In this document: positions 12,199 to 19,901 of the stretch, piece by piece
Layout: every line of letters begins with the position of its first letter
How positions within the stretch are numbered: the first letter of the stretch is position 1
Assembly (NCBI GenBank): GCA_027486755.1
Contig: JAIXOM010000018.1
Span: 1 to 64,000, forward strand
Length of the DNA: 64,000 nucleotides
Source of the DNA: Comamonadaceae bacterium
Lineage (GTDB): Bacteria > Pseudomonadota > Gammaproteobacteria > Burkholderiales > Burkholderiaceae_C
Direction of reading: 5' to 3'
The notes under the pieces: model-generated
What the model saw: only the letters and a program-made list of their open reading frames with translations
Databases searched by the model: none
What the model was told of the DNA's origin: nothing
Position numbers and translations under genes: made by a program

Positions 12199-13064
12199 GC
12201 GCTGAACCTTGAAAAAGCCACCAACATCATGGCCAGCGGCAACACCGGCAGCAGGGCATCGACCCGGTCAAGCACCCCGCCGTGGCCCGGCAGCAGGCCG
12301 CTCGAATCCTTGACACCCGCGCTGCGCTTAAGCAGCGACTCCAGCAGGTCACCGACCACGCTCATCGCCGACAAAAACACCAGCGCCAGCACCATCACCG
12401 CCAGCCCGTGTTGCGCCAGCAACTGGCCTTGCAAGCTGCGCTGGGACACCGGCAGCTGCAGGCGCGATTCGACCGCCGACCAAATCAGGCCCAGGATCAA
12501 CACGCCGAACGCCCCACCAATAGCGCCTTCCCAGCTCTTGCCGGGACTGACCTGCGGCGCCAACTTGCGCGCAATCAAGCGCCCGCCCCAGGCCCTACCT
12601 GCAAAATAAGCGGCGACATCGGCCATCCAGACCAGGGTCAGCACCGACAGTAAAAAATTGATGCCCAACATCCGGGCCTGCGCCACCGCCAGCCAGGCGG
12701 TCCACAACAGCAGCAGACCCAGCAGCAGGCGCAGCCAGCGCCGCAAGCCAGGCCAGGCCGGCACACCCCGAGCCAGCAGCCAGGTACCGCCCAGCACCCA
12801 GACCAGCGCCGCCAGGCTCCAGGCCACACTGAGATCGAGCAACAGCCAGCCAGCCCACCAGGACGAGACGCCCGCCAGCAGGCAGGCCAAGCCCAAAAGC
12901 CAGGCGGCAAGGCCATGGAGTTCGTTGAGCCGACCCCATTCCCAGGCACCCGCGGCCAGCAGCAACAGACTCAGGGCCGCAAAAGGCCAGGGGCTTGAAT
13001 TGAACAGGGCGGGCAGAAAGACCGCCAGCATGAGCACGGCAGTGATGATGCGCTGCCGTAACAT
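12195..13064 (-). CDS. cdsA: Phosphatidate cytidylyltransferase
   Basis: Integral membrane enzyme making CDP-diacylglycerol, the precursor of all phospholipids. It has about eight hydrophobic segments and the family signature near the C-terminus (SPGKSWEGAIGG, then GDLLESLLKR, KDSSGLLPGHGG and DRVDALL). Length 289 is normal. The start MLRQRIITAV is intact. Directly upstream lies frr, only 21 bp away; in related bacteria uppS sits in that place. Confidence 0.95.
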   Translation of the reverse strand: MLRQRIITAVLMLAVFLPALFNSSPWPFAALSLLLLAAGAWEWGRLNELHGLAAWLLGLACLLAGVSSWWAGWLLLDLSVAWSLAALVWVLGGTWLLARGVPAWPGLRRWLRLLLGLLLLWTAWLAVAQARMLGINFLLSVLTLVWMADVAAYFAGRAWGGRLIARKLAPQVSPGKSWEGAIGGAFGVLILGLIWSAVESRLQLPVSQRSLQGQLLAQHGLAVMVLALVFLSAMSVVGDLLESLLKRSAGVKDSSGLLPGHGGVLDRVDALLPVLPLAMMLVAFSRFSA

Positions 13065-13085
13065 GGGGTGATATTCAGGCGGTCC

Positions 13086-13646
13086 TCAGACCGCCATGAT
13101 GTCCTGCTCTTTGGACGCCACCAACTTGTCCACCTCGGCAATGTAGCGGTCGGTGAATTTTTGAATATCGTCCTGGGCGCGCCGTTCGTCGTCTTCCGAG
13201 GCCAGCTTGTCCTTGACCAGCTTCTTGACGCCGTCGTTGGCGTCGCGGCGCAGATTGCGGATGGCGATCTTGGCATGCTCGCCCTCGCCCTTGACCACCT
13301 TGGTGAGTTCCTTGCGGCGCTCTTCGGTCATCGGCGGCATCGGCACCCGGATCAGGTCGCCCTGCGAAGCCGGGTTGAGCCCCAGGTCGGAGTCACGGAT
13401 GGCTTTCTCAATCTTGGCACCCATGCCCTTTTCCCAAGGCGCCACACTGATGGTGCGCGCATCGAGCAAAGACACATTGGCCACCTGACTGATCGGCACC
13501 ATCGAGCCGTAATAGTCGACCTGCACGGTATCGAGCAGACCGGGATTGGCACGGCCGGTACGAACCTTGGTCAGGCTGTTCTTGAAGGCCTCGATGGACT
13601 GCTGCATCTTCTGCTCAGCGTTGTTCTTGGTGTCCTGAATGCTCAT
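13086..13646 (-). CDS. frr: Ribosome recycling factor
   Basis: Splits post-termination ribosomes together with EF-G. The 186-residue protein has the usual helical domain I (ends near residues 1-30 and 105-186) and domain II in the middle. [11 protein letters not shown], the [22 protein letters not shown] block and VRRDAND-type residues ([12 protein letters not shown]) are typical. The C-terminus ([11 protein letters not shown]) is complete. It is 33 bp downstream of pyrH. Confidence 0.96.
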   Translation of the reverse strand: MSIQDTKNNAEQKMQQSIEAFKNSLTKVRTGRANPGLLDTVQVDYYGSMVPISQVANVSLLDARTISVAPWEKGMGAKIEKAIRDSDLGLNPASQGDLIRVPMPPMTEERRKELTKVVKGEGEHAKIAIRNLRRDANDGVKKLVKDKLASEDDERRAQDDIQKFTDRYIAEVDKLVASKEQDIMAV

Positions 13647-13679
13647 GGTGTCAACTTCGGTGAAGAGGAAACAAGGGGA

Positions 13680-14390
13680 TCAGACGTGAACCAGGGTGCC
13701 CTCATCCTCGCCGAGCACCACGCGCTTGAGCGCGCCACTCTTGAAGATAGAAAACACCTTGACCGGCAGTTTTTGGTCGCGGCACAGGGCAAAGGCGGTG
13801 GCGTCCATGACCTCGAGGTTGCGCCCCATCGCCTCATCAAAGGTGATGGAGGCAAAGCGGGTGGCAGTCGGATCTTTCTTGGGGTCGGCGGTGTAGACGC
13901 CGTCGACCTTGGTCGCCTTGAGCACGATCTCGGCGCCAATCTCGGCGCCGCGCAGGGCGGCAGCCGTATCGGTGGTGAAGAAAGGGTTGCCGGTGCCCGC
14001 CGCGAAGATGACCACCTTACCCTCTTCCAGATACTGCAAGGCCTTGGGCCGCACATAAGGCTCGACCACCTGCTCGATGGCGATGGCCGACATGACCCGC
14101 GCCGTCAGACCCGCCTTGTCCATGGTATCGGCCAGCGCCAGTGAATTCATCACCGTGGCCAGCATACCCATGTAGTCGGCCGTTGCCCGGTCCATGCCGA
14201 CCGAGCCGCCAGCAACGCCCCGAAAAATATTACCGCCACCAATGACAACGGCCACCTGCACGCCCAGGCGAGTGACTTCGGCCACCTCCTCGACCATGCG
14301 TACGATGGTGGCCCGGTTGATGCCAAAGGCATCGTCGCCCATCAGGGCCTCACCAGACAATTTGAGCAAGATGCGCTTGTAGGCCGGCAT
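13680..14390 (-). CDS. pyrH: UMP kinase
   Basis: Phosphorylates UMP to UDP; bacterial-type hexameric amino-acid-kinase fold rather than the eukaryotic kind. N-terminal [14 protein letters not shown], then [11 protein letters not shown], the [17 protein letters not shown] block and [14 protein letters not shown] are diagnostic. Length 236. It lies between tsf and frr, the conserved order. Confidence 0.97.
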   Translation of the reverse strand: MPAYKRILLKLSGEALMGDDAFGINRATIVRMVEEVAEVTRLGVQVAVVIGGGNIFRGVAGGSVGMDRATADYMGMLATVMNSLALADTMDKAGLTARVMSAIAIEQVVEPYVRPKALQYLEEGKVVIFAAGTGNPFFTTDTAAALRGAEIGAEIVLKATKVDGVYTADPKKDPTATRFASITFDEAMGRNLEVMDATAFALCRDQKLPVKVFSIFKSGALKRVVLGEDEGTLVHV

Positions 14391-14437
14391 GGATGTCCCG
14401 CGAGTTTTGACGAAGTTTAGCGCCTGACTCCTGGCGA

Positions 14438-15325
14438 TCAGGCGCCCTTGGCTGCGGCCACCTGGGCCGCGACCTCGGCGGCGAAGTCGTCAACCTTCTT
14501 CTCGATGCCCTCGCCCACCACGTACAGGGTAAAGCCTTTGACCGTCGTGCCCATTTCCTTGAGCATCTGCTCGACAGTCTGCTTGTCGTTCTTGACGAAG
14601 GGTTGGTTGAACAGCGACACCTCTTTGAGGTATTTTTGCACCGAGCCTTCGATCATCTTGGCGGCGATCTCAGCCGGCTTGCCCGACTCGGCGGCCTTGG
14701 CCGTTGCTACAGAACGCTCGCGCTCGATCAGCTCCGCCGGCACGTCAGCGCTGGTCAGAGACACCGGCTTCATCGCGGCCACATGCATGGCCACGTCCTT
14801 CGCGGCGGCCTCGTCGCCCTCGAACTCGACCACCACACCGATGCGGGTGCCGTGCAAATAGGTGGCCAGCTTGCTACCGGAGGCAAAGCGCTTGAAGCGG
14901 CGGACCGACATGTTCTCGCCGATCTTGCCGATCAGGCCCTTGCGCACGTCTTCGATGGTGGGGCCAAAGCCGTCGAGCGAGAAAGGCAAGGCGCCCACCG
15001 CAGCCACATCGGCCGGGTTGCCCTTGGCGATGCCCTCGGCAACCGCCTGGGTCAGAGCCAGGAAGCTGTCGTTCTTGGTGACGAAATCGGTCTCGCAGTT
15101 GACTTCCACCAGGGCGCCAACGCCGGCGGCCATGTGGACCGCCACCACGCCTTCGGCAGTTACGCGCGAGGCAGCCTTGCCGGCCTTGCTGCCGAGCTTG
15201 ACGCGCAGCAACTCTTCGGCCTTGGGCATGTCGCCATTGGCCTCGGTCAGGGCTTTTTTGCACTCCATCATGGGTGCATCGGTCTTGGCGCGCAGTTCAG
15301 CGACCATGCTTGCGGTGATTGCCAT
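14438..15325 (-). CDS. tsf: Elongation factor Ts
   Basis: Guanine-nucleotide exchange factor for EF-Tu. The UBA-like N-terminal domain carries the [12 protein letters not shown] motif, and [10 protein letters not shown] is the EF-Tu contact region. I start at MAITASMV (15325), 295 residues, with an AGGAGA ribosome site about 8 nt upstream. A further upstream in-frame ATG at 15370 lies in the spacer and has no support. It is separated from rpsB by 116 bp containing a hairpin with a U-run. Confidence 0.97.
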   Translation of the reverse strand: MAITASMVAELRAKTDAPMMECKKALTEANGDMPKAEELLRVKLGSKAGKAASRVTAEGVVAVHMAAGVGALVEVNCETDFVTKNDSFLALTQAVAEGIAKGNPADVAAVGALPFSLDGFGPTIEDVRKGLIGKIGENMSVRRFKRFASGSKLATYLHGTRIGVVVEFEGDEAAAKDVAMHVAAMKPVSLTSADVPAELIERERSVATAKAAESGKPAEIAAKMIEGSVQKYLKEVSLFNQPFVKNDKQTVEQMLKEMGTTVKGFTLYVVGEGIEKKVDDFAAEVAAQVAAAKGA

Positions 15326-15393
15326 GTTCTGATCTCCTAAGAACTTTGATTTCCACAGGTCTTTGCCCACCCGGGCAGAAACCCAAAACTTGT

Positions 15394-15417
15394 AAAAAAG
15401 GGGCTACGCGAGCCCCT
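15394..15417 (-). terminator. rpsB-tsf intercistronic terminator/attenuator
   Basis: On the minus strand AGGGGCT pairs with AGCCCCT around a 5-nt loop and is followed by six T. The hairpin sits 24 bp after the rpsB stop and about 70 bp before tsf. An intrinsic terminator here would make rpsB more abundant than tsf; a partial rpsB-tsf terminator is known in E. coli. Confidence 0.75.
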
Positions 15418-15441
15418 GTGTGCAGAGGGCGTTCGCCCTGA

Positions 15442-16185
15442 TCAGGCTGCGTTCTCAATCTCGACGAATTCGTCATCGCCCTCAGCGGCCTTGACGATGT
15501 CGGTGACTGCATTGGCACGGCCTTCGAGAATCGCGTCGGCGATGCCACGGGCATAGAGCGCCACAGCCTTGGCCGAATCGTCATTGCCGGGGATCACATA
15601 GTCGATGCCTTCGGGCGAATGGTTGGAATCGACCACGCCGATCAGGGGAATGCCCAGTTTCTTGGCTTCGGCCACTGCGATTTTGTGGAAGCCGACGTCG
15701 ATCACGAAGATCGCATCGGGCAGGCTGACCATGTCCTGAATGCCGCCGATGTCCTTCTCGAGCTTGTCGATCTCGCGCGTGAAGGTCAGTTGCTCCTTCT
15801 TGCTGATCGCATCAAGGCCAGCTTCCTGCTGAGCCTTCATTTCCTTCAGGCGCTTGATCGAAGACTTGACGGTTTTGAAGTTGGTCAGCATGCCGCCGAG
15901 CCAACGCTGGTCCACGAAAGGCACGCCGGCGCGGCGGGCTTCGGTGGAGAGAATCTCACGGGCCTGGCGCTTGGTACCCACCATCAAAATCGTGCCGCGG
16001 TTGGCGGCCAACTGGCGAGCGAACTTGCATGCGTCCTGAAACAGGGGCAGCGATTTTTCCAGGTTGATGATGTGAATGCGGTTGCGATGGCCAAAAATGA
16101 AGGGGGCCATCTTGGGGTTCCAGAAGCGCGTCTGGTGTCCGAAATGGACGCCGGCTTCCAGCATTTCACGCATGCTTGTCGACAT
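15442..16185 (-). CDS. rpsB: 30S ribosomal protein S2
   Basis: Small-subunit protein that bridges the ribosome head and body and recruits S1. The N-terminus [20 protein letters not shown] and the [33 protein letters not shown] and [20 protein letters not shown] stretches are canonical. Length 247. It starts the minus-strand gene string that continues with tsf. About 200 bp of leader separate it from the divergent amidase gene. Confidence 0.97.
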   Translation of the reverse strand: MSTSMREMLEAGVHFGHQTRFWNPKMAPFIFGHRNRIHIINLEKSLPLFQDACKFARQLAANRGTILMVGTKRQAREILSTEARRAGVPFVDQRWLGGMLTNFKTVKSSIKRLKEMKAQQEAGLDAISKKEQLTFTREIDKLEKDIGGIQDMVSLPDAIFVIDVGFHKIAVAEAKKLGIPLIGVVDSNHSPEGIDYVIPGNDDSAKAVALYARGIADAILEGRANAVTDIVKAAEGDDEFVEIENAA

Positions 16186-16329
16186 AGTTACTCCTAAGGT
16201 TGGGTCTAAAATCAGCGCCCGCCTCCAGGAACTCCTGAAGACACCTCGTCAGTGGCTGATTCGCGATTGGTCCTGTTCGCTGCCTAAACGTCCAAAACAA
16301 GAACTATTCGAGGGCGACAAAACTTTGCG

Positions 16330-16338
16330 AGTATATCA
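16330..16338 (-). promoter_or_regulatory. Candidate extended -10 promoter for rpsB
   Basis: TGATATACT on the minus strand fits an extended -10 (TGn plus TATACT), about 145 bp upstream of the rpsB ATG. No convincing -35 is present. It would leave a leader of about 135 nt, long enough for S2 autoregulation, but I did not identify a defined S2-binding fold. Confidence 0.4.
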
Positions 16339-16388
16339 CCTCACGGCCTGCCCCCAGGGGCAGACCTGAACCCAGGAGTGCAGCCACC

Positions 16389-17744
16389 ATGCCCGACCCC
16401 ATCCCCGACTTGCAGCAATTGCGCCAGGCGCTTGCCGGCGGCCAGAGCCAGCGGCTGCAGTTGCTCGAACAGGCGCTGCAAGCGAGCAGTCAGCGGTCGG
16501 CCCGGCACGCCTATCTGCTCTCGCCCCAAGCCGAGCTTGAGCAGGCATTGAGCCATCCGTCCCAGGACGCCGGCTTAGACAACTTGCCTCTGGCCGGCAT
16601 GCCGGTGTCAGTCAAAGACCTGTTTGACGTGGCCGGCCAACGCACCCTGGCCGGCTCTGTGGTCCTTGGCGGCGCGGCACCGGCCACGGCCGACTGCCCG
16701 GCCGTGGCCCGTCTGCGGGCCGCCGGCGGCCTGATCGCCGGGCGAACCAACATGACCGAATTCGCCTTTTCAGGCGTAGGCATCAACCCGCATTACGGCA
16801 CGCCGGTCAACCCTAGCGATCCGCAGGTCGAACGCATCCCTGGAGGCTCCTCCTCGGGCGCGGCCGTATCGGTCGCCCTGGGCGCGGCTGTGGCCGGACT
16901 GGGCTCGGACACCGGCGGCTCACTGCGTATCCCGGCTGCGCTGTGCGGGCTGGTTGGCTTCAAGAGCACAGCCCGTCTGGTGCCCACCACCGGGGCGGTA
17001 CCACTGTCGACCACGCTCGATACCGTCGGGGCCATCACCCGCTCGGTGAGCGATGCTATCGTCGTCCATGAGGTACTGGCCGCCCGGCAGGTACAACGCG
17101 CCGGCCGCAGCCTGCGCGGCGCGCAGTTGGCAGTGGCACGCACCTGGATGCTCGACGACATGGAGCCAGCGGTGGCGGCCGCCTTCGAAGCGAGCTTGCG
17201 CATCCTGAGCGAGGCCGGCGCACATATCCAGCAACTGGAAATGAGCGAGATTGCCGAGTTGGGACCCATGAACGCCGGCGGCGGCTTTTCGGCCGCCGAA
17301 AGCCATGCTTGGCACCGCAAGCTGCTGGCCGAGCAGGGCCAGCGCTACGACCCTAGGGTGGCCCAGCGCATGTTGCGCGGCGCCCAGATGAGCGCTGCCG
17401 ACTACTTGGACCTGGTGGCAGCGCGCGGAGCCTGGATAGAGCGGATGGAGCAAAAGCTGACCCCTTTCGACGCCGTACTCTCACCGACCGTGCCGATGCT
17501 GGCCCCGCCGATGGCCGCGCTCGAGTGCGACGATGCACATTTCTTCAAAACCAATGCGCTACTGCTGCGCAACCCATCGGTGGTCAATATGCTCGACGGC
17601 TGCGCCATTTCCCTGCCCTGCCATGAAGCGGGCGCGCTGCCGGTCGGGCTGATGCTCTGGCACGGCCCCCTGCACGACGATGTGCTGCTGCAACTGGCCC
17701 TGCAAATTGAAGCAGCTCTGGCCTCGGCAGGCAGGCCGCGCTGA
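16389..17744 (+). CDS. Amidase-signature family hydrolase
   Basis: Hydrolyses an amide (or possibly carbamoyl) bond with a Ser-cisSer-Lys triad. Lys76 is in PVSVKDLFD, the cis-Ser is in GGSSSGAAVSVALG (about 153-156), and the nucleophile is Ser178 in GSDTGGSLRIPAALCG. Length 451 matches aliphatic or aryl amidases. It resembles GatA, but no gatB or gatC is nearby, so it is more likely a free catabolic amidase. Substrate unknown. It is divergent from rpsB and 19 bp upstream of nnr. Confidence 0.85.
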   Translation: MPDPIPDLQQLRQALAGGQSQRLQLLEQALQASSQRSARHAYLLSPQAELEQALSHPSQDAGLDNLPLAGMPVSVKDLFDVAGQRTLAGSVVLGGAAPATADCPAVARLRAAGGLIAGRTNMTEFAFSGVGINPHYGTPVNPSDPQVERIPGGSSSGAAVSVALGAAVAGLGSDTGGSLRIPAALCGLVGFKSTARLVPTTGAVPLSTTLDTVGAITRSVSDAIVVHEVLAARQVQRAGRSLRGAQLAVARTWMLDDMEPAVAAAFEASLRILSEAGAHIQQLEMSEIAELGPMNAGGGFSAAESHAWHRKLLAEQGQRYDPRVAQRMLRGAQMSAADYLDLVAARGAWIERMEQKLTPFDAVLSPTVPMLAPPMAALECDDAHFFKTNALLLRNPSVVNMLDGCAISLPCHEAGALPVGLMLWHGPLHDDVLLQLALQIEAALASAGRPR

Positions 17745-17763
17745 GGCGCCGGGCTAGGCCGCC

Positions 17764-19263
17764 ATGCAACGCATCAGTGCCAACATCAGCTGGCCCCTGC
17801 ACGGCATTGCCGCCAGCCGCCAGCTCGAAAGCCTGAGCCAGGCCAGCCTGGCGCCGCAGACCCTGATGCAGCGCGCCGGCCTGTCGGTGGCCAGGCTGGC
17901 ACAGGCGATAGCGCCGCATGGCCGGCATGCGTGGATCGCCTGCGGACCCGGCAACAACGGTGGCGACGGCTTTGAGGCGGCGCTGCAGCTGCAGCGCTGG
18001 GGCTGGCATATCAGCTTGAATTGGCTGGCCACGGACAAGGCGCCGGCCGACGCCCAAGTGGCAAGGCAACGCGCGCTACAGGCGGGTTTGCACATCCAGG
18101 AACAAGCGCCCGAACAGTTTGACCTGGCCATCGACGCACTCCTCGGCCTGGGGGGCGATCTGTCCGATGAGCGAGCCGGCAGCGCACTGATGCGACATTG
18201 GCTCGATCGCATGCACAGCAGCGGCAAGCCGGTGCTGGCGGTGGACCTGCCCTCGGGCCTGAGCGGCGATACCGGCCAGGGCGGCGCTGCGTGGCGCCCG
18301 CAAGACCAGCGCCATACCCTGAGCCTGCTCAGCCTCAAGCCTGGTCTGCTGACCGCCCATGGGCGCGATCAGGGCGGCCAGCTGTGGTTCGACCCGCTCG
18401 GCGCCGATCTGAGCAGCGTGCCAGCGACCGCCTGGTTGATCGGCGGCGACACACTGCCGCGCATAGCCAAGGCCGGTGCAGCGCACGCCAGCCACAAGGG
18501 CAGCTACGGTGATGTGATGGTGGTCGGTGGCGTTCATGGCGAAGGCGCAAGCATGGTTGGCGCGGCCCTGCTGGCCGCCCGCGCCGCCTTGCACTGTGGC
18601 GCGGGCCGGGTGTACGTGAGTCTGCTGGGGCAGGCGCTGCTGCATTGCGATGTGCAACAGCCCGAGCTGATGTTCAGGTCCTGGCCGGCCCTCAGCCCAA
18701 TGGCGCCGGATCTGGTCGTGGTTTGCGGCTGCGGCGCTGGCGGTGCGGCCGCTGCAGCCTTGCCCCAGGTGCTGGCCGGCAGCGGCCCGCTGGTGCTCGA
18801 TGCGGACGCGCTCAATGCGCTGGCCGCCGAGGCGCCGCTGCGCCGCCAACTGCGCCGACGCCGGCACCTAGACACCGTGCTGACGCCCCATCCGCTAGAA
18901 GCCGCGCGCCTGCTGGGCTGCACGGCCGGCGAGGTACAGGCCGACCGGCTGCGGGCGGCGCAAGGCCTGGCCGATGAAACGGCCTGCACGGTGGTGCTCA
19001 AGGGCTCAGGCAGCATCGTCGCTGCCCCTGGACGTTCTGCGCAGATCAACCCGACCGGCAACGCACTGCTGGCCACCGCCGGCACCGGCGATGTGCTGGC
19101 CGGCATGGTGGGCGCGGCACTGGCGCATGGACTGAGCGCTTGGGATGCAGCGCGCTGGGCTACCTACCATCACGGAACACGGGCCGACGAATGGGCCAGC
19201 TGCAGGCCCGGTCAAGCCTTGTGCGCCAGCGATCTGATCGGCGCGCTGCGCCAGGGCCGCTGA
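17764..19263 (+). CDS. nnr: Bifunctional NAD(P)H-hydrate epimerase / ADP-dependent dehydratase
   Basis: Repairs damaged NADHX and NADPHX. The N-terminal half (to about residue 215) is the YjeF epimerase domain with GPGNNGGDGFEAAL. The C-terminal half is the ribokinase-like ADP-dependent dehydratase with GSYGDVMVVGG, VLDADALNAL, VLKGSGS and the ATAGTGDVLAGMVG motif containing the catalytic Asp. Length 499 is usual for the fused form. It may be co-transcribed with the amidase. Confidence 0.93.
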   Translation: MQRISANISWPLHGIAASRQLESLSQASLAPQTLMQRAGLSVARLAQAIAPHGRHAWIACGPGNNGGDGFEAALQLQRWGWHISLNWLATDKAPADAQVARQRALQAGLHIQEQAPEQFDLAIDALLGLGGDLSDERAGSALMRHWLDRMHSSGKPVLAVDLPSGLSGDTGQGGAAWRPQDQRHTLSLLSLKPGLLTAHGRDQGGQLWFDPLGADLSSVPATAWLIGGDTLPRIAKAGAAHASHKGSYGDVMVVGGVHGEGASMVGAALLAARAALHCGAGRVYVSLLGQALLHCDVQQPELMFRSWPALSPMAPDLVVVCGCGAGGAAAAALPQVLAGSGPLVLDADALNALAAEAPLRRQLRRRRHLDTVLTPHPLEAARLLGCTAGEVQADRLRAAQGLADETACTVVLKGSGSIVAAPGRSAQINPTGNALLATAGTGDVLAGMVGAALAHGLSAWDAARWATYHHGTRADEWASCRPGQALCASDLIGALRQGR

Positions 19264-19308
19264 GGCGACAGCACAAGGGCCACAACACGCGGGCCGCAGC
19301 ACAAGGCT

Positions 19309-19340
19309 CGCTCAAGCGGGCACCGAGCCCGCCCTGAGCG
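19309..19340. terminator. Long hairpin between convergent nnr and yggT
   Basis: CGCTCA pairs with TGAGCG and, inside it, GCGGGC pairs with GCCCGC around a 5-nt loop, 12 bp of stem in all. It lies in the 81-bp gap between two convergent genes. There is no T-run on either side, so it may be a Rho-aided or transcript-end-protecting hairpin rather than a classic intrinsic terminator. Confidence 0.45.
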
Positions 19341-19344
19341 CCCC

Positions 19345-19893
19345 CTAATGCAGCAGCATGACGCCGACCTGCAGCAGGAGCAGCATCAGCATGGGCGTCA
19401 GGTCCAGGCCGCCGATGGGCGGCACCCAACGCCGCAGCGGCGCCAGCAGCGGGTTGACCAAGCGTGAGAGCATGGCATCGAGCGCTGTGCCCCGCTGTAG
19501 CCAGGACACCAACACCGCGCCGATAATTAGGACACTGCACATCTGCAGCGCAGTACGCAGCAAGAACACCAGCCCCAGCCCCGGCACTGCGGCCCACAAC
19601 GAGGCGCTGGGCAAAGCAGTCATCGCTGCGCTCAGCAGCATGCGACTGAGCAGTGCGAAGACGATGGACAGGACCAAGGCGGCCAGCACACTGCCCCAGT
19701 CCACCCGGGCCTTGGCCACAGACTGCGGCAACCAGCGCCGCAAGGGCTTGACGATCCAGTCGGTCAGGGCCATCACGAACACGCCGGGTTGCGCCCGCAT
19801 ATTGACCCGAAGACCATTCATCCAAGCGCGCAGCAAGGCAGCGCCGACCAGCCATTGAAAAAGCACCTCAAGAACGAAGGCCGCAATTTGCAT
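19345..19893 (-). CDS. YggT-family membrane protein
   Basis: A 182-residue inner-membrane protein with two YggT repeats, each with paired hydrophobic segments. The repeats include DWIVKPLRRWLP near residues 45-56 and RLVNPLLAPLRRWVPPIGGLDLTPM near the end; the PLRRWxP repeats are the family mark. The molecular role is not established; YggT proteins are linked to osmotic stress and division in some bacteria. It begins 8 bp after the rnr stop and is probably co-transcribed with rnr. Confidence 0.88.
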   Translation of the reverse strand: MQIAAFVLEVLFQWLVGAALLRAWMNGLRVNMRAQPGVFVMALTDWIVKPLRRWLPQSVAKARVDWGSVLAALVLSIVFALLSRMLLSAAMTALPSASLWAAVPGLGLVFLLRTALQMCSVLIIGAVLVSWLQRGTALDAMLSRLVNPLLAPLRRWVPPIGGLDLTPMLMLLLLQVGVMLLH

Positions 19894-19901
19894 GGCGGGA
19901 C

